64,000 bases of DNA from Symbiodinium natans (Eukaryota > Sar > Dinophyceae > Suessiales > Symbiodiniaceae): assembly GCA_905221605.1 (NCBI GenBank), contig CAJNDS010000657.1, positions 858,606 through 922,605 of the forward strand. The letters are read 5' to 3'. The notes under the pieces were generated by a model. The model saw only the letters and a program-made list of their open reading frames with translations, searched no databases and was not told where the DNA came from. Made by a program: the position numbers and the translations under genes. Positions 1 through 11,400 of the stretch are shown piece by piece (the first letter of the stretch is position 1; every line of letters begins with the position of its first letter).

Positions 1-182
1 CATGCATCTTCCCAGGCTTTGCGGGGATATGCTGAGAGTGACAGCCTCTTAATGGTTTCCTTGGGCTTTTGGCAGATATGCTAAGCGTATCATGCTACAC
101 ATCTTCGCAATCAGGATCGTCTCACCGTTTCAATTGGTGGTGGTGCAGCGATACTCCCCTTCTTTCTGGCAGTCTTTGTGGG

Positions 183-652
183 GCTCCAGCAACAGCTTTG
201 CTGCTTCAGCTTTCTGCCTACACTGCTTCAGCCGTTGCACCACCAGTCAAAAGACGTCTCCTGTGAGCTTGCTTTAGTTTAGCTGGCTGTCGTAATAAAA
301 GACTTGTGAACGATACTTGTGTTTACTCAATGTTGTTTACATGCTTTTATTCGCAGCTTGCTGATCCCGCTGCTTTGGGGATCAAGCACGACAGCCAGCT
401 TAGCAACCAGTCAGCATCAGCTTTATGCTTGCTTAGAGAAATTTGCCCACCCGCCAGATCACCCAATGTGGTGATTCTTGCTGCGAAGCTTTGCATCGTT
501 AGGATTCCTTTGCAGGAGGCTCCAGCAACAGCTTTGCTGCTTCAGCTTTCTCCCCTACACTGCTTCAGCCGTTGCACCACCAGTCAAAAGAACAGTCTCG
601 CTGTGAGCTTGCTTTAGTTTAGCTGGCTGTCGTAATAAAGACTTGTGAACAC
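183..652. repeat. Duplicated ~130-bp block (183-313 and 519-652)
   Basis: The stretch starting GGCTCCAGCAACAGCTTTG recurs almost unchanged about 335 bp downstream, both copies running through CTGGCTGTCGTAATAAA and GACTTGTGAAC. Between them lies unique sequence. Neither copy carries a convincing reading frame. It could be a dispersed family or the 3' end of a retroposed transcript; I cannot tell which. Confidence 0.8.
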
Positions 653-898
653 ACTTTTTCCTCTCAGGTGCCATGGTAGGGTTTAGAGGTTTAGGATTTC
701 GAAGCCTCCTAGGGCAGCGAGCACGAAAGCGCTCTACTGTACCAATGTTTTCGGCCCTAAAGAGCAAAAAACGCTGTCCTGTCCCAAAAAAAACCAATCG
801 TTTCAGACCAAAAGTGGCCTGCAGGTCTACAAACTTTGTTTTTCTTTGTTTTCTTGGGACAGTACAGCATTTTTGCACTTTTTTGCCTTAAAAAGATG

Positions 899-969
899 GG
901 TTTTTTTGGGACAGTACAGCACTTTCGAGGCCTGGGAGTGCAAAAACGCTGTACTGTCCCAAAAAAACC
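899..969. repeat. Perfect hairpin, 22-bp arms, 27-nt loop
   Basis: Left arm 899-920 and right arm 948-969 are exact reverse complements, each holding the GGGACAGTACAGC core flanked by a T7 or A7 run. The geometry resembles a small-RNA precursor or a foldback element; transcription is not shown. Confidence 0.9.
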
Positions 970-1115
970 AATGTTTTTAGGCGAAAAAATTGCAAAAATG
1001 CTGTACTGTCACAAAAAAAGCCAAAAAACCAAAGCTTGGAGACCTCCAGGCCCTGGAGGAGAAGGTCTCCAAAACTTTTTTTTTGTTTTTTTTGGTTTTT
1101 TTGGGACAGTACATG

Positions 1116-1184
1116 GTTTTTTTGGGACAGTACAGCACTTTCGAGGCATGGGAGTGCAAAAACGCTGTACTGTCCCAAAAAAAC
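1116..1184. repeat. Second perfect hairpin, 21-bp arms, 27-nt loop
   Basis: Arms 1116-1136 and 1164-1184 are exact complements. The loop has the same length as, and nearly the same sequence as, the hairpin at 899-969 (AGGCATGG here, AGGCCTGG there). The two hairpins are therefore copies of one module. Confidence 0.9.
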
Positions 1185-1345
1185 AAATGTTTTTAGGCCA
1201 AAAATTGCAGAAACGCTCAAGGTCTCAAACTTTGTTTTTTTTTGGATTTTTTGGGACAGTACAGCATTTTTGCATTTTTTGCCTTGATTGGACAGTACAC
1301 CTGGGAGTGCAAAAACGCTATACTGTCCCACAAGAACAGTCTTTT

Positions 1346-2262
1346 AAGCCGATTCACATTATTTTTTCCAGGAGTCTTATTGGTTCCTATTCATTTTAGT
1401 AAGATTCCTTCTCATTTTAACAAGATTCCTATTAATTATAACCGGGTCTTTTCAATTTGGTGAGGGTTCCTATTGATTTTAAAGGCTTCCTATTGGTTTA
1501 GGCTCATCTTCATTTAGTAGGATTCCTATTAATACTTGTTGAAGGAATCGTATTTTTCACAGGAGTCCTATTAGTTCTTTCTCATTTTAGTAAGACTCCT
1601 ATGAATTACCACCGCGTTCTTTTTGATTTGTTAAGGTTCATTCTAATAGGCTTCCTATTAGCTTTTATCCGCAAACAATTTGATAGGATTCCGATGAATT
1701 CAATGAAAGAGTCCTATTTATTTTCATAGGATGCCAATAAAGTTTCATAGGGTTCCTAATTATTTCAATAAGGCTCCCACTAGTGCAATAAGACTCCTAT
1801 CAGTTTCAGGGCTCTTACTCATGTTAATGGGATTCGTAGTCATGTTTAATAGGGATCTCATTCGCTTGAAAGGGATTCCTATTGTTTTAGGCTCATATTA
1901 ATTAGTAGGATTCCTATTGTTTAGGGGTTCACACTCTTTTTTTATAGGAGTCCATTGGTTCCTATTAATTTTAGTAGGGGCCCTCTTCAGTTTGGTAGGA
2001 TTCCTATCAAGTATAATTGGGTTCTCATTAACTTTAATCGATTCCTATTCATGTTAATAGGCTTCCTATTAACTTTTTATACAGGCCGAGCAATTTCAAT
2101 AGGGTTCCTATGGGTTTTAATAGAGGATTCCTATTTTCTGTTTATTAGATTCCAATAAATTTTCATGGTCTTAGTTTGCCTAAATATTTTAATAAGGCTC
2201 ATGCAAATGTAATATGTTTCCTATCAATTTTAAATAGGATTCTGTCATTTGAATAGCGTTCC
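1346..2262. repeat. Degenerate TTCCTATT minisatellite
   Basis: Roughly 30 imperfect units built on AGGATTCCTATTAATTTTA follow each other with spacing from about 20 to 45 bp. The core AATAGGATTCCTATT is nearly palindromic. No coding signal is seen; this is an AT-rich tandem array that has decayed by point change and indel. Confidence 0.8.
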
Positions 2263-2265
2263 CAT

Positions 2266-2480
2266 AGAATTTCAAAGCATATGAAGGATTGAAACCCATC
2301 ATGCCTTTTTTTTCAAAGCATATGAAAGATTGAAACCCAAGCATATGAACCATAATAGCGCATTTTTCAAAGCGTATGAACGATTGAAACCCATGATGCG
2401 GCGAGCATTGTGGTTTGCACATGCGGGGGGCGGCGCCAGCCCCAACCACCCCGCTTTTTAAGCAGTGCAAGCTTTTTTCA
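2266..2480 (-). repeat. Inverted copies of the 4.6-5.4 kb repeat
   Basis: Words such as CAAAGCATATGAAGGATTG and CCCATGATGCGGCGAGCATTG are the reverse complement of the CAATCGTTCATATGCTTTG and ATGCTCGCATCATGGGTTT elements found at 4.6-5.4 kb. About four units are present, ending in the GGGGGGCGGCGCC tract. Confidence 0.8.
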
Positions 2481-4594
2481 AACCATATGAACGAGAAAAA
2501 CCCGGCGTCATCGTCATCGAAGGTGCTCTTCGAGCCCTGCTGCTGAGTTTGCTGCGGCTGCCAACGATCTACAGCAGCGCTATGCAGCGCTTATTGCTCA
2601 AAGCGGCACACGCACGCACGCACGCACCCACACACACACACACACCGCTTCCTTGGCTTCCGGCGCAGGGACAGGGAGCAAGTGATGGGCTCAGACATGG
2701 GTGTGTTCGTTGGCTGGCGCTAGTATGACCGGGCTCGAGAAACGATAGAACACTCTTGACTGTCTTTTATATGCCAAAACTAATGCAGCATGCGCAGTCA
2801 AGCAGTTAGGCGCCGCGGCGGAATCAAATGGCCACCTGGATGTTCAGGACTGGGATGGTGTCGTTTGGTGACAAAGTCAATCCGAAGCTCGCAAGGGCTG
2901 CAGTCAGAATCCAACTAGTGTGGGATACGCATGTCACGTATCTAAATTGTCCGTTCCACCTGTCGGTTTTGGCTGGAATTTTCATGCGTTTTGGCTTGAG
3001 ACCAATTTTACGACCAGTTGTGAGCAACTTTGGGTTGCTTTTCCACGGCACGGCAGCGCTGACACTCCACCAGAGGTCTTTCAGCGGGCGGTGTGCCTGC
3101 CAGGATTCTGATAAACCCGTTCGAGCCGCTTTGAAACAAGAACTTGTTGAGTGCTCACAGAGCCAAGCGCGGAACGCGCAACGCCCGCCGGCATACTGTG
3201 GACGACTCATCGCAGCTAATGGATGGACACTTTTTTGTGTGTTGCTTCGTGGTGATACTTCAATGAAACATCTTGTCGTTACTTGCTGGCTGTCATGAGT
3301 ATGGCAAAAAAATTTCTGCAAGTTCGTGTGGCTTGTTGGATCTGTTTTTGGTGGACGATTTCAATCTTGCAGTCCTTCTTGGATATAATGCCGGAGACTT
3401 ATGATTTTGGGTTGCCGGGCTTGGGTGTTACTATTTTCCCCCTTCCTTGAAAAGCAAATATCCAAATCTAGCTTTGCTGATAGCTTTGCAGATGCGGAAA
3501 AGGGGATGAGCTGAGGAGTTGCAAGTTAAAGTGTGAAGGGATCAGGCGTAAGCAGAGGGCGCATCAGCACATTTATTTTGTGTTTGCTTTGGTTGAATGC
3601 GGTCATCTGTGCCCGAACCCTCGGGAGGTTCAGTCTAGAAGCCTCGTCGAATGACTTTGTAAAGGGGTCCACGCTGTGAATCATGACCACGTCACCAGCG
3701 CTTCGACCTGTGATGCGCTGATTCCAAAAGCACCCACCTGCGGTCAATGGCACAGACTCTGATTTCATGAACGTTCCGAACGTTAACAATGACGAAGCCG
3801 CAGCCACCAGACCATTATCGTCGAGTTCCCTTGCCGCCCGGACACCGACCCGCCATTTGACTCAACTGAGATGCCAACATGCCCAGAAAGCAGGTAAGGG
3901 AAGATGCAGGAACTCCAAAAAAAGAGCGTGTTTCGGTGACCATAATTTGAAGAAGTGAACCTACCCCAAACCAATCGCTTAAAACCCTTCGACACCCTAA
4001 ACGCAAAGAAGCCGAAAGATAACTCCCAACAAGTCCCAACACCCGAAGAACCCTTACTTCAGATCAATAATCAGAAGCCCTACACCCTAAACTTGCGGCC
4101 GATGTGTTTTTCAGCGCTGCCTCATGCACGTAGGACCCCTGGTTCAAGCGCTAAGCCAAAGACCTTGTCGGCAACATACCCTCTGCGGGCTTGCCAGCCT
4201 TTTCATGAGGATGAAGGTCATAATAGCCTAGACTTGCCCACCCGGGGTAGGGGTGGAACGAAAGCTCACGAAAGTTGAACTGCCAGCGTTTCGTGGGGAT
4301 GAAAGTGGGCGGAGAAATTTTCTAGATTTAATGAATTTAACTTTTTTTAAATAGGTTCGCTGGTCCCTTGGTCCCCTGGTCCCCTGGTGTGCTGTCCTTG
4401 GTCTTCCTAGCAAAAGGCTACATTCCAATTCTGTCGAGTTGTTTGGTTTTTCCTAGAAAAAAACCTCCCTCCCTCCCTCTGTTCATAGGAACTGGTCCAT
4501 TTTCTTAGTTTTCCTACGAAAGGCTTATTTTTATATCTTCCTAGGATTCGTACTGCTTTTCGTGGGAATTGTTATACATGTTGCTCGCAAGCTT
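2481..4594. other. No gene recognised
   Basis: A (CACG/CA) microsatellite lies at about 2610-2645. Open frames of about 160 codons occur on both strands over 2824-3321. They mirror each other, match no family I know and show no splice-site pattern, so I do not call either one. Confidence 0.5.
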
Positions 4595-5204
4595 GCACGG
4601 CTTAAAGAGCCGGGGGTTGGGGGGGGTGTGCAGCCCCCCCCCCCCCCCCATTTGCAAACAGAGTGCTCAAATGCTAGGTTTCAAAAAGACGCATATGCTT
4701 TGAATCAAGCTTGCCTGGCTGATAAAACGAAGGGGTTGGGGCGAAGGCGCGGCGCACCCCCCCCCCCCCATTTGCAAACACAATGCTCGCATCATGGACT
4801 TCAATCGTTCATATATTTTAACAAAAGTGGCCTGATGGGTTTTAATCGTTCACATGCTTTGAAAAGAGCTTGCACGGCTTAAAGAAGTGGGGGGGCTGGG
4901 GTCGGGGAGGCGCACCCCCCCCCCCCCCATGTGCAAACGCAATGCTCGCATCGCGGGTTTCAATCGTTCATATGTTTCGAGAAAAGTGGCATGACGGGTT
5001 TCAAACGTTCATATGCTTTGAAATAAGCTTGAACGGCTTAAAGAAGTGGAAGGGTTGGGTGGGGGGTGGGGGGCGCAGCCCCCCCCATTTGCAAACGCAA
5101 TGCTCGAGTGACGGCTTTCAATCTTGCATATTCATTGACAAAAGTGGCCTGATGGGTTTTAATCGTTCATATGCTTTGAAAGAAGCTGGAACGGCTTGAA
5201 GAAG

Positions 5205-5238
<34 letters not shown>

Positions 5239-5445
5239 GGGGGGGGAGGGGGGGGGCGCGGGCGCAGCGCCATTTGCAAAAAAAATGCTCGCATGATGGT
5301 TTTCAATTGTTCATAGGCTTTGAAACAAGCTTGCGTTACCAAAACAGGCGGTGGGTTTGGGGGGGGGAGGGGGGGGGCCTCCCCCCCCCATTTGCAAACA
5401 CAACACTCGCATCATGGGTTTTAATCGTTCATGCTTTGGAAAAAG
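4595..5445 (+). repeat. G-rich tandem repeat, about 6 units of 130-170 bp
   Basis: Each unit reads CATTTGCAAACACAATGCTCG, then an ATGGGTTTCAATCGTTCATATG-like stretch, then AAGCTTGCACGGCTTAAAGAAG, then a long G-run followed by a C-run. Unit starts are near 4650, 4768, 4929, 5086, 5271 and 5388. The G and C runs vary in length (one exceeds 25 G at about 5206-5237) and could fold as G-quadruplexes or hairpins. Confidence 0.85.
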
Positions 5446-8400
5446 TGATGGGCCGTGCTTTGCATGTCTTCCCAGGCTCGTCTGGATCTGGATGTCAAGG
5501 TCAAACCGGTGTGAAGGAGATCCCGATTACATAACCTTTCTTTCCCACAAGGTTTTTCCACAAGCCGCCAAGGTAAGCCCACCGATTGCTGATCGCGGCA
5601 ACCGTGGGGGTAAGCGAAGATCAGGGCGTTCGGCAACTTGATACCGAGTCCATCAGGGGCTCCTCAAGGATAGGTGCTAGGATCCCGCTGTTTGCATTTA
5701 AGGCGCTGCTGGATTCTTAGACATGACTCGAAAGTTAATTTAACTCAAGCGACGAATGAGTTTTGAGATACCACCCTGCGAAAGAAATTCGCAAGAGGTA
5801 GCAGTGTCAACAAATATGAGAGAAAGAGCGCGAGAGGGACAAGCCGCTCAGCATGCGGCAAATTGCAGCAAGTTGATTTGCGCTGTATGGTCTCATGTCC
5901 GATGGGCACAAGACACGATTGAGCACAGTGCGGCGCCTTTGTCCCGCCTCCTTTTCAGCAAAAGCAGATTGGTAAGAGAGGTGTCATGTTTGCAGGGCGC
6001 AGCATCGCATCAAACACAATAGCGCAAAGAGAACTTGTACCACCTTGGTGATAACACTCCTATATGGTATAACCCCTACCCATCTTCACGGCCTGAACAC
6101 GGTGGACTCATAATCCTGGCCGAGCAATGTCTGCGCGTTTGACGTCATCGCTTCTCCAGGAGTTGCTTAGGGCGTCTTGAACATGGGTCCTACAAAACTT
6201 ATGCGTTCTCTTCCTGATCCAGGGGGCAGTCGGGGGGACTTTAGCATCCCTGAAGCTGCCGTATGCCAGTTCAGGAGCACTCGATAGATGCAGAAACCCA
6301 GTTTTGTCGGCTCGCATCTCAGTGGCCGCGTTGTTGGGTGCCAGAGCCATGCACCTTTGTGTTTCTTCTATGTGCCCGCAGTCTCAACGCATGCCAACGC
6401 TTAGGACTTTGGCACAAAGGGCTGGAAATTCGACATGCTTTGCGTGCAAATCGCGCATGTCTGAGTTTGTTGATGTGCCTCTGGCAGTCTTTGTATGTCC
6501 GCATCCAAGCTTTCGAAGCACAGCCAAAGCTTTCGTGGCAGCATGCTGAAGTGCTTGAGTAAGGTGATGAATGTGTCAAGGACCACTGGCAGAAGGTCGG
6601 GAGCTGAGCATGACGGGTTTTCAGCATTGCTTGGCGCAAACTGCACGTTGTGACCAGAACCAAGCATGAAGTCACCACTGTTTTGATTAACATGGGCGCT
6701 AGAAGGCTGGCTGTGTGAACCGCTTCAGGCGTGTCGGAACCTCGGGACCTGGTGTGCTTGTGTGCGGGTAGGACTTTGCTTTTGACGTGCATCACATCTG
6801 CGATGTTCATCCGTTCTGTGTATTTACTCCAATGGGAACCCTCTCCGGAAAGGTTCATTCTCTTGTTTGGGGCGTTGTGAGTGGCATTCTCACGAAAGCC
6901 AGCTCCTTTGAGTGGGCGGTGGTTGTCGTTTACAAATCTGTCATATTTTTTTTTGCATTTTTTGTTCTCGAATGAGACATGTGGGTCAAAACCCGACCAT
7001 AGGCTTTCACAGGTATGAAAACATACGCTGAAATAAAAGTTGCGAAAGCAACAGCAGGCACGTTGAAACCGACCACCACTCGAGTGGGAAGACTCCGAGC
7101 ATTTCTAGTTTTCGGGCTTCTTTTTTCAAGCTTATGCTTTTTTGAGTCGGAGGCTTGGAGGCCACAACCCAAAGCGAGAAGGGGAGTCCTCAAAATATAG
7201 GGGAATGTGGTCAGGCGCGGGGTTCAAGATCCAATGGACACAGCAAGAAATTGGAACGGCCTCCATGGGGAGAATAGAAAGGCTAGGTTTATCTGGAACA
7301 GACTGTAGACGATATGCATGCGCAAGTCGCGGGCGCCAAAGTTTGCAGAGGCTTTTTCGGCGTGCAAGGGTACATCGAGGGCCGCTGAAAGATCTCGTAT
7401 GCACCATGCATTCCATCCGCAACCCTATATACATACCTTGCATAAACCTTATACAGCCACGAATGCAACCGCGAAGCGGCAAACTTGCAGGATAGGATGC
7501 TTCAAGACCTGCAGGCAGTGTGCTTTAACCAATGTGAGAACGTCGCCCGACACAAGCACGAGATGCACCTACATTCTCAAGCAGTCATTGCGTAGGTCAT
7601 AACGTTGTAGGAGTTCAGCGTGTCAAGGATGCTGAAGGGCCAGTCACTGGCCTGAGGTTTACACGCCTACACGGACAAACCCCATTAAACCACCAGCCTC
7701 CAAACTCCAAGCCAGTGTTTTTGCAAGATAAACGACATCAACACGTGACAGTGCGTGCGCTTCAAAAGGTCGCTGCAGCAACTTTCACTGCGAAGGACAT
7801 GTTGCGGCCAGATGCCTATCAAATGGTGTCGCGCATGAACACCGCCAGTTCCACTACACTACCCCTTTTGCTGAGGTTGATCATGGGCGGCAATGAAAAG
7901 GCTGGCTGGGCTCATCCATGTTGTCATCCGTGGTGAAGCACGTCGCAAGCAATGACCGCAACCTTTCTGTTTGAAACCTCGAACCTTAAAACGCGCTAGC
8001 AGCAGAAAAAGCTGCGCGCTATATGCTGCTATCGAAGTCGTCGCAGCCCGGTGTCACAAAGGGCTTGGATGGGCTGGGCTATTTTTCGTGGCTTTCGTCT
8101 CAAGTTGTGCTCCGCGTCCATGCTTGCTTGAGTTGATTTTGGTGCCGTCCCCGAACTGTAGGCTTTGGTGTACTGGCAAAACCACGGCAATGTGCCTGAC
8201 GGTATGCTGAGGCCTCTCTGCTTGAACTAGGCTAGCTTGACAGCTCTTGAGTATTTGCAGTTCTTGGCGGCAGGTACATGTATGAGAACATGCTGGACCG
8301 CAGGGTGGCTGAAGCCACATGCTTGAAGGTGTGCGGGCATTCGTTGAAGTTTTTCGGAGGTTCAACAAGCCCTGCATTTAGACTTTGTGTTCGCAAGGGA

Positions 8401-11400
8401 CATGCCACGGAGGGCACCTTTTCATGTCAAGCGTGTGAATCCAGCAAATCCGAGACGTGGTTGCGACCAGGATGCCACAATCTTAGGAACAATGCAGCTA
8501 AACCCCCGCCCGCTGTGTAAGTACCTATGGGTGATAAGATTCATGAGATGTGTTACGTCCGGTTGCAACAAGAAGTATCTTGTGAACGTGGAAGCAAGTT
8601 TCACTTGCCACCTGATCGAGTGATAAGGAATGTACCGAAGTCTTGCGTCGGTTTCGCGGCAGTTTGTTTTATATTACATGTTTCCTTCCGATTTTCTAGT
8701 AAGCGGCAAAACCACGCTGATGTGCTGCTGGCTTATTGGATGGTCGCACTTCGCAAAGCAAAGTCAGTGGTAGCTTTCTTTAGGCGAGCGGCGTAAGTTG
8801 CCAGGTTGACTGGGCGATGAAGACGCCAATGACGGACCGGGACTGCAGCCGTATATTGGGCCATGTACGACGCGTTGGTGCCAGCATGTTTTGGGCAGAC
8901 AGTAGCAGAAAGCCTGGTGCCTGGAAGTCCGAAAGTCCGAAAGAGTTCACTGGAACTGCGGATGTTGCTTGAGTCAATGTGCGCAGGAGGTCTCGCAAGC
9001 ACGATGCGAGCAATGCTTCAATGGCATGATGAGGCGCGTGTGCGCATGAGAGAGGGTGCAAAAATCACCAGTTCATCGCACGTTTACAAGGTGCTTGGTT
9101 CCGCAGCGGCCAGTCGCTTGTTACCCAGATTTTTGGGCACGCGCCTGCCGTTGCATCTGCTTCACTCTTATCCCGAGGCCTCGACTTCGTGGCGGTTTGA
9201 AAGTATCGATTGAGCTGCGGGGATGTTCCAGGCCTGCCCAAGAGGAGGATGGAACTTCATAGAAGGTAGTGCGACCCCCTGTATGAGTGAAGTACATTGG
9301 TATGGAGATCCAGCGCGTGGCCTGAGGAAAGGCCTATGAAGGTTTCATGTGTGGCCCGTGCCGGAGTGTTGAGCCTAAGCACAAAATGCCGTTTCACAGA
9401 ATTAGCTGGTGACGACCCACCTTCGCAACCCAATTCGAAGCGAAACATTGTTTGCTTGTTCTGACATGATTGGCCAATTATGCAACAAAGCCCCTGCATG
9501 ATCCTTGTACCTTTGTAGGATATCGCTGCTGGTTAGCTCTGGACGGCACGACACGTGAGCAAACTGACTTTGCTGTCGTGCAGCAGACCATAAGCGCTGT
9601 GGTCTCAGTATGAATAAAGCAGCCAAGCAGTATGCAACGTATGCCAAACAGACGCATCTGCGTTGAACAAGTTCTGGCTGCTAGAGCATTCTGCTGCTCC
9701 TAATGGCTGTAAGAGTGGTGTCCTTACTTCATAGCAGTTTTCCGTTGCCCAGCGTGGTATGTGCATAAACGAAAATGGGAAGAGCAGCCAGCCTAGGTTG
9801 CACTCGCCGTGTACGATCTCCACGGCGCCGTCAGAGTCAACAACTGGCCTGACCCACAGATCATGGCTTGGGTGGAACAGATTGCCAGCAGCCGATGCTG
9901 CAAGGCTTCGTCATTGTGGCAGTGGTGCGTACCACTGCGGCCTGCAGGCAAGGCTTCTTCGCGGCTAGATTTTGCGCAGTGGCATGCTCGTTTTTCGAGG
10001 TTTTGGGGCGCGAGTACAGTTTCGGGTATTCCCAAGATGGGGGATCCGGCGTCTACCATCTCTTGTGTCGCAGCCCAGCTTTCCAGTCTCCAGGTAAGCA
10101 ACACAGTAGGTTGCCTGTTTCAACGAACCCATCCTGGATTTGGTGGGGGCCTAGGCCTGGGTCTTTGCCGAACCTCCGAGAAACGATCGATCTCGGCACC
10201 GTTCTTCTGCCGGAGGGTGAGGTTCCTGTGTGAGGTCGGAGCTCCAAGCAGTGCATGGCCATGCGGGTGAGCAGGTGATTCGCATCCTGAGCAACATGTC
10301 GATCCAGTGGTTCGCAGCCTTGCAATGGCTTTCCAAAGAATTCGTGAGCAAACGCTGTCAGTGCCGTCGTAGGTACAGGGCATTCCCTATTCACCCATAT
10401 CCCATCCAAAGGCATTCCACTCTCGGATGGCAAGATGCAGTGTAAGACTGTTTAAGGCCTGCTTGGTCTTACGATTTGCTGCGGCTGGTACCTCAGATTG
10501 TCATGTTTGCACTTCTGACTAACTAGACCGTGCGGTTATGTGCAAACAAGGAAAAATTGCGCACACTTCTGCGAAGCTCTCTGTGATGAGTTGGGGGCAG
10601 TGGCCTTTGCTTGGCACATGTTTGGCGCATGCCATTTGTACGCTTTCATTCGTCAGGCTGGGCCTTTTCCATCCTGGGCTTGCTCCACAGCGCCTCGAAA
10701 GCTAACGCGACCCAGACCAGTATGACACTTGTTGTAAGGTCAAGGCACTACCCAATTCGGAAGTGATCCGGTCATCCATCAGCGCAGCTCGCCACGCAAG
10801 CTTTTTGCAGTTGTCTGTTTATAGCGTCCGCGTTTCCTCGTCTCAGGCTCTTGGAGGCTGCGTGCGTGGCATCTTGCTGGCGTCGCACAAAATCTTCCAG
10901 CTGGCCGCGCTTGCTGCTAAGTTGCTGCGGAAGGGCTGTGCTGGAGTAAGTCTGGAGCAGCGTTTATGTCGCAAAATGTGCTGTAGAACAAGCGGTAGGT
11001 CAGCGCAGCGCCAGTGCGAACGCCTACGACCAAGCTGAGCTTCTCAAGATCATGAGCCTTGACTGGGGGGCATCCTACGGAGAGAAGAGAAGACAGGACG
11101 GGGCCTAGTTTAAGAAGCAAATGCGTATGTGCAGGTGATCCGTTTGACACAGCTCGCAAAACTCTGAACAGCTCCAAGCTTAGCATAGAAGTTTCGTGTG
11201 AGTTCGTTTGGTTTTTGCCGCGCCATGCCCACACAAAGGCCGCACGCAGAGTTGCCAGGTCATTGTGGTCACCGTATTTTCAATGCTCACGCTGCTCTGT
11301 GTCAATCAAGATTCCGATGCCAGGTGTTTCTCACAGCGCCCGCTTCAACGGACGAAGGCGCACTACTTGTTTTCCGTCGGTTGTGGACCGGGTTTGTCAG

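Larger units (their letters stand above)
690..1345. repeat. Cluster of GGGACAGTACAGC / GCTGTACTGTCCC inverted repeats
   Basis: At least eight copies of the 13-mer GGGACAGTACAGC or its complement, some degenerate, alternate in orientation over about 650 bp, linked by T-rich and A-rich runs. Two pairs form perfect long hairpins (listed separately). Flanking pairs near 740-790 and 1255-1330 are decayed versions. Reading frames here are by-products of the palindromes. Confidence 0.85.

Noticed and set aside
690-1345. CRISPR-like repeat array
   Set aside because: The 13-mers alternate in orientation with irregular spacing and form hairpins; the genome is eukaryotic.
2824-3321. Long frames of about 160 codons on both strands
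   Set aside because: The two frames mirror each other over the same bases, neither resembles a known family, and the region lies among repeats.
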